Assembly: GCF_043780375.1 (NCBI RefSeq)
Contig: NZ_JAYWCU010000120.1
Coordinates: 54,261-118,260, forward strand
DNA from: Emticicia sp043780375
GTDB taxonomy: Bacteria > Bacteroidota > Bacteroidia > Cytophagales > Spirosomataceae
Direction of reading: 5' to 3'
Length of the DNA stretch: 64,000 bases
In this document: positions 53,501 to 62,011 of the stretch, piece after piece
Layout of the letters: the number at the start of each line of letters is the position of its first letter
Position numbering within the stretch: position 1 is the first letter of the stretch
Translations under genes and position numbers: made by a program
The notes under the pieces: generated by a model
Seen by the model: only the letters and a program-made list of their open reading frames with translations
What the model was told of the DNA's origin: nothing
Database searches by the model: none

Positions 53501-54859
53501 TGGTTGGAAAGCCTGAATACCAAGTCTATGGAGCGTAGGAGCACGATTTAGAAGAACTGGATGCCCTTTCAACACGTTTTCCAAAATATCCCAAACTACG
53601 GCATCTTTTCTATCAACGATTTTCTTAGCAGATTTTACTGTTTTAACGATTCCACGCTCAATTAACTTTCTGATAATGAACGGTTTGAAAAGTTCGGCAG
53701 CCATATCTTTTGGCAATCCACACTCATGTAATTTCAATTCTGGTCCAACAACGATTACCGAACGACCAGAATAATCAACACGCTTACCCAATAAGTTTTG
53801 ACGGAAACGACCTTGCTTTCCTTTCAACATATCTGAAAGTGATTTCAAGGCACGGTTACCTTCCGAACGAACGGCGTTTACTTTACGTGAGTTATCAAAA
53901 AGTGAATCAACTGCTTCTTGCAACATACGCTTTTCGTTACGTAAGATTACTTCTGGAGCTTTGATTTCTAACAAACGCTTTAAACGATTGTTACGAATAA
54001 TCACACGACGATATAAGTCATTTAAGTCAGAAGTTGCAAAACGACCGCCATCTAAAGGCACAAGCGGACGTAATTCTGGTGGAATAACTGGCACCATACG
54101 AATAATCATCCACTCTGGTCGGTTCTCAATACGAGTGTTTGCATCACGCAAAGCCTCAACGATTTTCAAACGTTTTAAGGCATCAGCCTTACGTTGTTGT
54201 GAAGTATCGGTAGCAGCAGAGTGACGTAAATCGTACGATAACTGGTCTAAATCTAAACGTGAGAGCATCATTTCCAATGCCTCTGCACCCATTTTAGCGA
54301 TAAATTTATTTGGGTCTTTGTCGTCGAGCATTTGGTTATCACGTGGCAACTTGTCCATGATATCCAGATATTCTTCTTCGGTCAAGAAATCGTTTTGTGA
54401 AACGCCGTCTTCACCTTTCAAACCTGGTTGAATTACTACGTACCGTTCGTAATAGATAATTTGGTCGAGTTTCTTCGATGACATTCCTACTAAGTAACCA
54501 ATTTTGTTTGGTAAACTACGGAAGTACCAAATATGAGCCACTGGAACAACCAATTCGATGTGTCCCATGCGTTCACGACGAACCTTTTTCTCAGTAACTT
54601 CTACGCCACAACGGTCGCAGATAATGCCTTTGTAACGAATACGTTTGTATTTACCACAGTGACATTCCCAATCTTTTACTGGCCCGAAAATACGCTCGCA
54701 AAACAAACCGCCCATTTCGGGTTTGTATGTACGATAGTTGATAGTTTCGGGTTGTGTAACTTCGCCATAAGAGCTTTCCAATATTGACTCTGGTGAAGCC
54801 AAACTGATGGTAATACTCTGGAAGTCACTATTTAGTTTTTTATTTTTCTTTAAAGACAT
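50543..54859 (-). CDS. rpoC: DNA-directed RNA polymerase subunit beta'
   Basis: 1438 residues from the ATG at 54859 (MSLKKNKKLNSDF), the start seen in Bacteroidota rpoC; the in-frame ATG 36 bases upstream adds residues not expected in homologues. Landmarks are the N-terminal zinc ribbon CHCGKYKRIRYKG...CDRCG, the magnesium-binding NADFDGDQM (from residue 472), the trigger-loop region and the second zinc site CETQTGVCAKCYG. It is the last gene of the rplK-rpoC operon and begins 80 bases after rpoB. Confidence 0.98.
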   Translation of the reverse strand: MSLKKNKKLNSDFQSITISLASPESILESSYGEVTQPETINYRTYKPEMGGLFCERIFGPVKDWECHCGKYKRIRYKGIICDRCGVEVTEKKVRRERMGHIELVVPVAHIWYFRSLPNKIGYLVGMSSKKLDQIIYYERYVVIQPGLKGEDGVSQNDFLTEEEYLDIMDKLPRDNQMLDDKDPNKFIAKMGAEALEMMLSRLDLDQLSYDLRHSAATDTSQQRKADALKRLKIVEALRDANTRIENRPEWMIIRMVPVIPPELRPLVPLDGGRFATSDLNDLYRRVIIRNNRLKRLLEIKAPEVILRNEKRMLQEAVDSLFDNSRKVNAVRSEGNRALKSLSDMLKGKQGRFRQNLLGKRVDYSGRSVIVVGPELKLHECGLPKDMAAELFKPFIIRKLIERGIVKTVKSAKKIVDRKDAVVWDILENVLKGHPVLLNRAPTLHRLGIQAFQPKLVEGKAIQLHPLVCTAFNADFDGDQMAVHVPLGQEAIMEASVLMLASHNILNPANGAPITVPSQDMVLGLYFVTKGRKSTPTNKEPGEGITFYSAEEVIIAMNEGAVSKHAHIKCRVKVKDENGQLVYKVIDTVAGRILFNQCVPEEVGYLDELLTKKRLQQLIGLVFKESGYARTAKFLDDIKELGYQTAFRGGLSIGLDNIIIPPEKVKLVNDAKKEVEEVQNNYMFGIITERERYNQIIDIWGRVNSNMRGILLKQLEEDQAGFNPIYMMMHSGARGSQEQVRQLGGMRGLMAKPQKNIQGSVGEIIENPILSNFKEGLDVLEYFISTHGARKGLADTALKTADAGYLTRRLHDVAQDVVVNEVDCGTLRGIQVSALKDNEDIVEPLSERILGRTSVYDLIDPLTKKLIVKAGEEITEEIAAEIDDTSIETVEIRSALTCETQTGVCAKCYGRNLATGRMADGGEAVGVIASQSIGEPGTQLTLRTFHTGGTAQNVASEANVKAKFAGTIQLEEVRTVQSADRDGNVITTVLGRRGEIRIIETGTNNVLIVNNVPYGATLEVKEGQKVIKGDVMCHWDQFNAVILSDIDGVIEYDAIEENITYKEEADEQTGFRDKVIIESKDRAKNPSIIVRSGNGEEEKAYNLPVLARLTVEDGKVIKAGQILAKIPRAINMNRDITGGLPRITELFEARNPSNPAVVSEIDGIVQYGAIKRGNREIFVEAKDGIKMKYMVALSKLFLVQDGDFVLAGDPLSDGAITPADILRIKGPTAVQEYLVNEVQAVYRQQGVKISDKHIEVIVRQMMQKVEVIDSGDTLFLDNQMIDKWLVRAGNDKILDKKVVLEAGASDKYKPGQIITGREMRDENSRLKRADLAQLVVRDSMPAVARPTLQGITSASLGTESFMSAASFQETTKVLSEAAVRGKRDTLEGLKENVIVGHLIPAGTGNRKYQNIIVGSKAELEAAAEKKKAQDAAKQRREYV

Positions 54860-54939
54860 TTTCAAGTATGATTGATGTGAAAATGATATGCTCATTTTAA
54901 GGTGTGTGATTCCTTAGAAAAACACACCTTTGTATTTTT

Positions 54940-57900
54940 TTACTGCAAAGTAATCTCCAATGCCAATCCACGTAATTCGTGAACCAATACATTGAATGAT
55001 TCTGGGATATTTGGTTTTGGCAAATTCTCCCCTTTTACGATGGCTTCGTAGGCTTTTGCACGACCTATTACATCATCCGATTTTACAGTTAATATTTCTT
55101 GCAAGATATGTGCTGCACCGAATGCTTCCAATGCCCAAACCTCCATCTCTCCGAAACGCTGGCCCCCAAACTGAGCTTTTCCACCCAATGGTTGTTGCGT
55201 AATGAGTGAGTATGGCCCGATTGAACGAGCGTGCATTTTATCATCAACCAAGTGACCAAGTTTCATCATATACATGATACCTACGGTTACTTTTTGGTCG
55301 AAAGGCTCGCCAGTTAAACCATTGTATAGTTGCGAACGACCGTAAGGCGGCAAACCTGCTTCTTCCAATTCGGCTGTTACTTCTGCTTCAGTAGCACCGT
55401 CGAAGATTGGAGTGGCATATTTACGCCCTAATTTTCTACCCGCAAGACCTAATACAACTTCATAAAGCTGACCGATATTCATACGTGAAGGTACACCAAG
55501 TGGGTTCAACACGATGTCCATTGGCTGACCTTCTGCCGTAAATGGCATGTCTTCATCACGAACAATACGTGCAACAACTCCTTTGTTTCCGTGACGACCC
55601 GCCATCTTATCACCTACTTTCAACTTACGTTTTTTGGCGATATAAACTTTGGCTAATTTCACGATACCTGCTGGCAACTCATCACCCACTTCCAATACAA
55701 AACGCTCACGTTTGAAGCGACCAATTACTTCGCCACGACGAGCCAAGTAGTTTTTGCAAAGTGCTACAATCAATTTATTGAATGCAGTGTCTTCTGTCCA
55801 ACCGTCAAGAATTATATCTCCCAAAAGGTTTACTTCTTCTGGTACATTATATTGGCTTTCATCAACATAATTATTCTTATCGGGAAATAAATTATTGGCA
55901 ATATTTGAACGATTGAATTTAACACCTTTCGAGATTAACTCATCTCCAAATTTATGCTTTACTCCAACGGTTGTTTTTCCGTCAAGGAGTTCAGTCATTT
56001 TATCAATCATCAACTCACGAAGTTCCAAAAGACCTCTTCCGTGTTTTTTCATTAACACTTTTAGTTCTTCTTTGTGCTTAGAGCGTTCTTCTTTGGTTGG
56101 GCGAGAGAAAAGTTTTGTGTCGATAATTACACCGTCCATTGATGGTGGTGCTTTTTTCGAAGCATCTTTCACGTCACCAGCTTTGTCTCCAAAGATAGCA
56201 CGTAATAATTTTTCTTCTGGAGTTGGGTCTGATTCTCCTTTTGGAGTAATCTTACCAATCAAAATATCTCCTTCTTTTACACGTGTACCTGTGCGAACAA
56301 TGCCATTTTCGTCAAGGTTCTTCACTGTTTCTTCCGAAACGTTTGGAATCTCAGCCGTTAGTTCTTCTTCGCCACGTTTAGTATCACGTACTTCGAGTTC
56401 GTATTCTTCGATGTGAATAGAAGTGAAAATATCTTCACGCACAACTCTTTCCGAAATTACAATCGCATCCTCAAAGTTATATCCTTGCCAAGGCATGAAG
56501 GCAACCAAAAGATTACGTCCAAGAGCTAATTCACCGCCTTGTGTGGCATATCCTTCTACTAATATTTGACCTTTTTTGACTGAATCTCCTTTCAATACTA
56601 TCGGACGAATGTTGATACAAGTATCTTGGTTCGTACGACGGTGTTTGATTAGTTCATAAGAAGTAAGATTAGAGTCAAAACTTACTAAAGATTGCTCTTT
56701 TGTCCAGTCATAACGAACCTTGATAACGTTAGCATCTACATATTCAATTACACCATCTGATGCTGCAACCACCAAAGTACGTGAATCACGAGCTAAACGA
56801 CCTTCCAAACCTGTACCTACGATTGGAGCTTCTGGACGCAACAAAGGCACAGCCTGACGTTGCATGTTTGAACCCATCAAGGCACGGTTGGCATCATCAT
56901 GTTCAATAAAAGGAATCATAGATGCTGCCACGGAAACGATTTGGTTTGAGGCAACGTCCATGAAGTCGATTGATTCTGGAGCTTTCATCGGGAAATCACC
57001 TTCGTAACGACATTTCAGTGCATCAACCAAGAAATTCCCTTCCTCATCTACGTGTGCTGTTGCCATAGCGATGTTTTTACCATCCTCTTCTTCAGCAGTT
57101 AAGTAAACCAACTCTTTTGTCAATTTACCATTTTCAATTTTTACGTATGGCGTTTCGATAAAGCCCATACCATTGATTTTGGCAAATGTACAAAGTGACG
57201 AAATCAAACCGATATTTGGTCCCTCAGGAGTTTCGATTGTACACAAACGACCGTAGTGCGTATAGTGTACGTCACGAACCTCGAAACCTGCACGCTCACG
57301 ACTCAATCCCCCTGGTCCAAGAGCTGACAAACGACGCTTGTGCGTAATTTCTGCCAATGGATTGGTTTGGTCCATAAACTGTGATAATTGGTTTGTACCA
57401 AAGAATGAATTGATTACCGACGATAGTGTACGGGCATTAATCAAATCTACAGGCTTGAAATCTTCGTTATCACGAACGTTCATACGCTCTTTGATTGTAC
57501 GAGCCATACGAGCCAAACCTACACCAAATTGTGAGTAAAGTTGCTCTCCTACTGTACGCACACGACGATTTGATAAGTGGTCAATATCATCAACAACTGC
57601 TTTTGAGTTGATAAGCTGAATAAGGAACTTAACGATTTCGACAATATCTTGGGTTGTCAAAACACCAGTTTCAAGTGGTGTAGTCAAACTTAATTTTGTG
57701 TTTACACGGTAGCGACCTACCTCTCCTAAATCATAACGTTTTTCGGAGAAGAACAATCCTTGAATAATCTCACGGGCTGTTGCTTCGTCGGGTGCTTCGG
57801 TGTTACGCAACTGACGATAGATTTGCTCAACCGCTTCTTTTTCAGAGTTTGAGCTATCACGTTGTAACGTATTATATATAATGTTGAATTCTGAAACGTT

Positions 57901-58797
57901 AGCATCTTCTTTATGAAGAATGATTGATTTCTGCTCTGTATTTAGAATAGTATCAATATCATTTTCTGAAATGACCGAATCACGCTCCAATATAACTTCG
58001 TTACGGTCGATAGAAACTACCTCACCCGTATCTTCATCTACGAAGTCTTCTGTCCAAGTACGAAGTACACGAGCAGCCAAACGACGACCGATTGCTTTTT
58101 TCAAAGCTTCTTTTGTTCCTGGAATTTCTTCCGAAAGGCCAAAAAGGTTTAAGATGTCTTTGTCAGACCCAAAACCTATCGCACGAAGCAATGTTGTTAC
58201 AGGGAATTTTTTCTTACGGTCGATGTAGGCATACATGACATTGTTTACGTCAGTCGAGAATTCAATCCACGAACCTTTCATCGGGATTACACGAGCTGAG
58301 TACAATTTTGTACCATTTGTATGCTTGCTCATAGAGAAGAACACGCCTGGCGAGCGGTGCAATTGCGACACGATTACACGCTCTGCTCCGTTTATTACAA
58401 AAGAGCCACGTCCGTTCATGTACGGAATGTTACCTAAAAATACTTCTTGCTCGATTGTCTCGAAATCTTCGTTGTCGGTGTCGTTACAAATCAAACGCAA
58501 TTTTGCTTTTAAAGGCACAGCGTAAGTTAAACCACGGTCAATACACTCATCTACTGAGTATTTTGGTGGGTCAATTGTGTAATCAACAAACTCTAATACG
58601 TAGTTTTCGCGTGAATCGGCGATGGGGAAGTTTTCGGCAAATACATTGTAAAGCCCTTCCATTTTACGGCTTTCGGCAGGAGTCTCAATTTGGAAAAAAT
58701 CCTGAAATGAGGTTACCTGAATATCCAAAAAGTCTGGATAATCAACGACTGCTTTAATCGTTGCGAAACTTTTTCTACCGGTTTCTGTCAGATTCAA
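54940..58797 (-). CDS. rpoB: DNA-directed RNA polymerase subunit beta
   Basis: 1285 residues, normal for Bacteroidota. The N-terminus has SFATIKAVVDYPDFLDIQV. The rifampicin cluster reads NQLSQFMDQTNPLAEITHK followed by RRLSALGPGGLSRERAGF, with wild-type residues at the usual resistance positions. GRHGNKGVVARI and the C-terminal GGQRFGEMEVWALEAFGA clamp region are intact. It lies 469 bases downstream of rplL with a hairpin in the gap, and upstream of rpoC by 80 bases. Confidence 0.98.
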   Translation of the reverse strand: MNLTETGRKSFATIKAVVDYPDFLDIQVTSFQDFFQIETPAESRKMEGLYNVFAENFPIADSRENYVLEFVDYTIDPPKYSVDECIDRGLTYAVPLKAKLRLICNDTDNEDFETIEQEVFLGNIPYMNGRGSFVINGAERVIVSQLHRSPGVFFSMSKHTNGTKLYSARVIPMKGSWIEFSTDVNNVMYAYIDRKKKFPVTTLLRAIGFGSDKDILNLFGLSEEIPGTKEALKKAIGRRLAARVLRTWTEDFVDEDTGEVVSIDRNEVILERDSVISENDIDTILNTEQKSIILHKEDANVSEFNIIYNTLQRDSSNSEKEAVEQIYRQLRNTEAPDEATAREIIQGLFFSEKRYDLGEVGRYRVNTKLSLTTPLETGVLTTQDIVEIVKFLIQLINSKAVVDDIDHLSNRRVRTVGEQLYSQFGVGLARMARTIKERMNVRDNEDFKPVDLINARTLSSVINSFFGTNQLSQFMDQTNPLAEITHKRRLSALGPGGLSRERAGFEVRDVHYTHYGRLCTIETPEGPNIGLISSLCTFAKINGMGFIETPYVKIENGKLTKELVYLTAEEEDGKNIAMATAHVDEEGNFLVDALKCRYEGDFPMKAPESIDFMDVASNQIVSVAASMIPFIEHDDANRALMGSNMQRQAVPLLRPEAPIVGTGLEGRLARDSRTLVVAASDGVIEYVDANVIKVRYDWTKEQSLVSFDSNLTSYELIKHRRTNQDTCINIRPIVLKGDSVKKGQILVEGYATQGGELALGRNLLVAFMPWQGYNFEDAIVISERVVREDIFTSIHIEEYELEVRDTKRGEEELTAEIPNVSEETVKNLDENGIVRTGTRVKEGDILIGKITPKGESDPTPEEKLLRAIFGDKAGDVKDASKKAPPSMDGVIIDTKLFSRPTKEERSKHKEELKVLMKKHGRGLLELRELMIDKMTELLDGKTTVGVKHKFGDELISKGVKFNRSNIANNLFPDKNNYVDESQYNVPEEVNLLGDIILDGWTEDTAFNKLIVALCKNYLARRGEVIGRFKRERFVLEVGDELPAGIVKLAKVYIAKKRKLKVGDKMAGRHGNKGVVARIVRDEDMPFTAEGQPMDIVLNPLGVPSRMNIGQLYEVVLGLAGRKLGRKYATPIFDGATEAEVTAELEEAGLPPYGRSQLYNGLTGEPFDQKVTVGIMYMMKLGHLVDDKMHARSIGPYSLITQQPLGGKAQFGGQRFGEMEVWALEAFGAAHILQEILTVKSDDVIGRAKAYEAIVKGENLPKPNIPESFNVLVHELRGLALEITLQ

Positions 58798-59266
58798 GGT
58801 TTGAAAAGTTTTAAGTGAAAAATTGTTTACGATGCTGAATGCTCGTTTTTCGATGTTTGGGTATAAAACTCGAAATCGTTAAGACCCGAACCTCAAACAT
58901 CTAATCTCGAATATCTAACTATATTATCGTAGTGAAGCGAATCATCGTCCCTGTTCAACTGCCCTACGGAAACAGAAGTGTATCGGACAAAAATCCTATT
59001 AATGAAATGCGTATTTTTAAGGGGTATTGATAAATGAGGTGCGAAATTACACAATAAAAACGATAAAAACAATAGTTTATTATAGTTTTTTGTATATCAA
59101 GAATATTAAAGGTATTGAATAGTTAAATTTTCTTTAGGGGCGAATATGTTATTTGAAAATTGGAGTCAATTAAAGTTAAACAGAAATACCTCATTTGAAT
59201 AAACAAATGAGGTATTTCTTATGAAAATCGGATACCGAACATGTGGCATCTCACTAAAAGCAAAAC
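58798..59266 (-). promoter_or_regulatory. rplL-rpoB spacer with attenuator-like hairpin
   Basis: This 469-base gap holds no gene. Just after rplL there is a perfect 16-bp stem: AGAAATACCTCATTTG (59182-59197) and CAAATGAGGTATTTCT (59204-59219) with a six-base loop. Its position matches the attenuator or processing site known between rplL and rpoB in enterobacteria, which lets ribosomal-protein mRNA exceed polymerase mRNA. No TAnnTTTG promoter for rpoB was found, so read-through is probably needed. Confidence 0.6.
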
Positions 59267-59644
59267 TTATTTTACTTCTACTTCAGCACCAGCTTCTTCC
59301 AAAGACTTACGTAAGCCTTCAGCTTCGTCTTTAGCTACACCTTCTTTAATAGCTTTTGGAGCAGTATCAACTAAATCTTTAGCTTCTTTCAAGCCAAGAC
59401 CTGTCAAATCTTTCACCAATTTAACTACTTGTAATTTGTTCGGGCCAGCAGCCTTCAAGATTACGTCGAAAGCAGTTTTCTCAACTGGAGCTTCAGCAGC
59501 CTCACCAGCAGGACCAGCAACTACAACTGCAGCAGCAGCAGCAGGCTCGATACCATACTCATCTTTCAATATTGTTGCTAATTCGTTTACTTCTTTTACA
59601 GTTAAGTTTACTAACTGTTCAGCGAATGCTTTTAAATCTGCCAT
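59267..59644 (-). CDS. rplL: 50S ribosomal protein L7/L12
   Basis: 125 residues, typical. An N-terminal dimerisation helix (LKAFAEQLVNLTVKEVNELA), an Ala/Gly-rich hinge (about 33-50) and the C-terminal factor-binding domain (KTAFDVILKAAGPNKLQVVK to the end). It forms the ribosomal stalk with L10. It follows rplJ after 98 bases and is followed by a strong hairpin. Confidence 0.98.
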   Translation of the reverse strand: MADLKAFAEQLVNLTVKEVNELATILKDEYGIEPAAAAAVVVAGPAGEAAEAPVEKTAFDVILKAAGPNKLQVVKLVKDLTGLGLKEAKDLVDTAPKAIKEGVAKDEAEGLRKSLEEAGAEVEVK

Positions 59645-59742
59645 TTTTATAGATTTTAAAGTGTTTTTTTACAAAAATAAATGATAAAAATTTTAATTAT
59701 TAACCGAAAACTGCCAATTGATGACTGTTAACTGATAATTGT

Positions 59743-60276
59743 TTAGGCTGCTTCTCTCTCTGAAAGAGTTTGAAGAATTCCAGCCAATTTTTTGCCACCG
59801 CTTTGTAGCCCAGAAATAACATTCTTGGCAGGTGACTGCAACAAACCAATGATTTCGCCAACCAATTCTTGCTTAGATTTCAACGTGAGCAACGTATCCA
59901 ATTGGTCGTGTCCGATGAAAATGCTTGAATCAATTGATGCACCTTTTAGTTTGATGCTATTTTTGTTTGCTTTAAGGAAATCCTTAATAAGTTTGGCAGC
60001 TACTTTGCCATTCTCTGTATGAAACATCACACCTGAAAAACCTTTCAATACTGTGTCATCAAATGATGTATAATCAGTATCTTGTCTTTCGAGTGCTTTC
60101 TGAATCAAAGTGTTTTTAATTACACGATACTCAATACCACGTTCGAAACATAAGCGACGTAAATCGTTGGTCTTAGCAACGTTTAAGCCACTTGCATCAG
60201 TGATATAGAAGTAAGGCGTAACTGCAAACTTACCAGCAAGTTCCTCAATTATTACTCCTTTTTCTTCTTTTGTCAT
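59743..60276 (-). CDS. rplJ: 50S ribosomal protein L10
   Basis: 177 residues with the expected N-terminal KGVIIEELAGKFAVTPYFYI and the RNA-binding GIEYRVIKNTLIQKAL segment. A C-terminal helix for L7/L12 dimers closes the protein. The gene starts two bases after the rplA stop, so the two are translationally coupled or nearly so. L10 is the usual autoregulator of rplJL. Confidence 0.97.
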   Translation of the reverse strand: MTKEEKGVIIEELAGKFAVTPYFYITDASGLNVAKTNDLRRLCFERGIEYRVIKNTLIQKALERQDTDYTSFDDTVLKGFSGVMFHTENGKVAAKLIKDFLKANKNSIKLKGASIDSSIFIGHDQLDTLLTLKSKQELVGEIIGLLQSPAKNVISGLQSGGKKLAGILQTLSEREAA

Positions 60277-60278
60277 GA

Positions 60279-60977
60279 TTACAATCCATTAATGGTGGTT
60301 TTGTCGATTTGAATACCAGGACCCATTGTGCTTGCAAGTGAAATAGTTTTCACGTACGTGCCTTTTGCCGACGATGGTTTCAACTTCAACAAAGTTTGAA
60401 TCAATTCGATGGCATTTTCTGCCAACTTCTCTGGTGAGAACGAGATTTTACCAATGGAAGCATGAATGATACCAGTTTTATCAACTTTAAAGTCGATTTT
60501 ACCTGCTTTCACTTCTTTCACTGCCGTTGCTACATCTAATGTAACCGTACCAGATTTAGGGTTTGGCATCAATCCACGAGGTCCGAGAATTTTACCTAAT
60601 CTACCTAATTTCGCCATTACGGTTGGCATCGTGATGATAACGTCAATGTCTGTCCAGCCTTGTTCGATTTGTTTGATATAATCATCCAAACCTACGTGGT
60701 CGGCACCCGCTGCTTTCGCATCTGCTTCTTTATCTGGCGTACAAAGCACCAAAACACGTACAGTTTTACCTGTTCCATGTGGTAATGCCACAACACCACG
60801 AACCATTTGGTCAGCTTTACGAGGGTCAACCCCAAGACGAACGTGAACGTCCACCGATGAATCGAACTTTGTATAAGCAACATCTTTCAAAACAGTAGCC
60901 GCTTGTTCAAGCGAATATTCTTTTGTGGCGTCAAACTTAGCGTTCGCTTCTTTTCTCTTTTTTGTTAATTTTGCCAT
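60279..60977 (-). CDS. rplA: 50S ribosomal protein L1
   Basis: 232 residues, full length. The signature ILGPRGLMPNPKSGTVT is present, with VRLGVDPRKADQMVRGVVALP earlier and TYVKTISLASTMGPG near the end. L1 binds 23S rRNA at the ribosome's L1 stalk and, in many bacteria, represses its own operon by binding the rplK leader. It follows rplK after 186 bases with no gene between. Confidence 0.98.
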   Translation of the reverse strand: MAKLTKKRKEANAKFDATKEYSLEQAATVLKDVAYTKFDSSVDVHVRLGVDPRKADQMVRGVVALPHGTGKTVRVLVLCTPDKEADAKAAGADHVGLDDYIKQIEQGWTDIDVIITMPTVMAKLGRLGKILGPRGLMPNPKSGTVTLDVATAVKEVKAGKIDFKVDKTGIIHASIGKISFSPEKLAENAIELIQTLLKLKPSSAKGTYVKTISLASTMGPGIQIDKTTINGL

Positions 60978-61163
60978 TGGCTTGATTTGGTTTTAGCGTC
61001 AGAATATAATTGTAAAATGACTGAACTTTGAATAATTGATTATTTCTAATCTTTCTGCAAAGCTCCTTCGATTCCACAAAACTTCTAACTCCCAGTGAAT
61101 AAATAGGTGATTGATAATAGTAAACTTGCTTTATTGGCTCATTTACTTATTCATCATTCACAA

Positions 61164-61601
61164 TTAAAACGGTGCGTTGCCTGTGATGGTGATACCCATG
61201 TTTTGGGCAGTACCGGCAATCATCTTCATTGCTGAGTCAACAGTAAAGCAATTTAAGTCGGGCATTTTGGTTTCAGCGATAGTTTTCACTTGATCCCAAG
61301 TAACCGTTCCAACTTTCTTACGATTTGGTTCGGTAGAGCCTGTCTTTACTTTGGCTGCTTCCAACAACATGATAGCAGCGGGAGGAGTTTTGAGTTGAAA
61401 TTCAAACGATTTGTCAGTGAAATAAGTAATTACCACTGGCACTACCATACCCACTTTGTCTTGGGTACGAGCGTTGAACTGCTTACAAAATTCCATGATG
61501 TTCAAGCCTTTTGAACCTAACGCCGGACCGATTGGTGGCGATGGGTTTGCTTGACCGCCTTTTACCTGAAGTTTCACATAACCTGCGATGTCTTTCGCCA
61601 T
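61164..61601 (-). CDS. rplK: 50S ribosomal protein L11
   Basis: 145 residues beginning MAKDIAGYVKLQVKGGQANP with the usual PPIGPALGSKGLNIMEFCK. It is here the first gene of the operon. In most bacteria secE and nusG lie directly upstream; in this window the upstream DNA instead holds a long leader and then an unrelated gene pair on the other strand. A candidate promoter about 215 bases upstream (61815-61845) and a hairpin in the leader suggest independent control. Confidence 0.98.
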   Translation of the reverse strand: MAKDIAGYVKLQVKGGQANPSPPIGPALGSKGLNIMEFCKQFNARTQDKVGMVVPVVITYFTDKSFEFQLKTPPAAIMLLEAAKVKTGSTEPNRKKVGTVTWDQVKTIAETKMPDLNCFTVDSAMKMIAGTAQNMGITITGNAPF

Positions 61602-61719
61602 TGTCTTTCAGATTTTTAAAGGAATGTAAAATTAGATTTGATTTTCAAATAAAAACGAGGGTAACAACCTTGCCTAATTATTAATCATTTCCGTTGATTT
61701 AGTTCAGAAACTCTGCCAT

Positions 61720-61758
61720 TAGCCAGGGGAAGCGACGGCACGAATGCCGTCAAGGCTA
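61720..61758 (-). promoter_or_regulatory. Structured leader of the rplK operon
   Basis: Nested pairs TAGCC/GGCTA (61720-61724 with 61754-61758) enclose GACGGC/GCCGTC (61734-61739 with 61746-61751). It lies about 120-155 bases before the L11 start on the minus strand, in the place where L1 binds its mRNA in other bacteria. The L1-binding role is inference, and it could also be a dispersed repeat. Confidence 0.4.
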
Positions 61759-61814
61759 AAGCAAAATTTCTGCCGCAGCGATTGATGTTTGCACACCTAT
61801 CGAAAATCGGACTG

Positions 61815-61845
61815 CAAAATTAGCGTTTTTGTTTTGTAAATGCAA
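61815..61845 (-). promoter_or_regulatory. Candidate promoter of the rplK operon
   Basis: On the minus strand: TTG (61843-61845), 20 bases, TAATTTTG (61815-61822). Spacing and -7 box agree with the Bacteroidota consensus. It would create a leader of about 200 bases before rplK. Confidence 0.55.
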
Positions 61846-61873
61846 CTATTGTGTAGGAAATGTTTTACTTCGC

Positions 61874-61895
61874 TGTCTGAGCGTAGTTGAAGACA
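61874..61895. repeat. Short palindrome of the TACGCTCAGACA type
   Basis: TGTCT (61874-61878) pairs with AGACA (61891-61895) around GAGCGTAGTTGA. This is a sequence type I know as a frequent dispersed repeat in Bacteroidota and is related in style to the CTTCGCTCG repeats at 14.1-14.7 kb. It sits between the rplK promoter and the defence-like pair. Confidence 0.4.
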
Positions 61896-62011
61896 CCGAA
61901 ACATCGAAAGCAACCAATAATACTCAAATTAAAAACCACAATTATAAATTATTTTCTCATATTTGGCGATGTTTTTATAAAATTCGTGAAAAAATCACAA
62001 AAACAAATAAA

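Noticed and set aside
54860..54895. 12-codon upstream extension of rpoC
   Set aside because: The family start MSLKKNKKLNSDF is at 54859, and the extra residues are not seen in related RpoC proteins as I know them.
50543..58797. Many plus-strand open frames of 60-170 codons inside rpoB and rpoC
   Set aside because: They are antisense shadows of highly conserved coding sequence with implausible composition.
61829..62011. 61-codon N-terminal extension of the AAA ATPase beginning at a TTG codon
   Set aside because: It overlaps the candidate rplK promoter and a dispersed palindrome, is cysteine-rich, and the family motif FSVSNFRSIKD begins right after the ATG at 62012.
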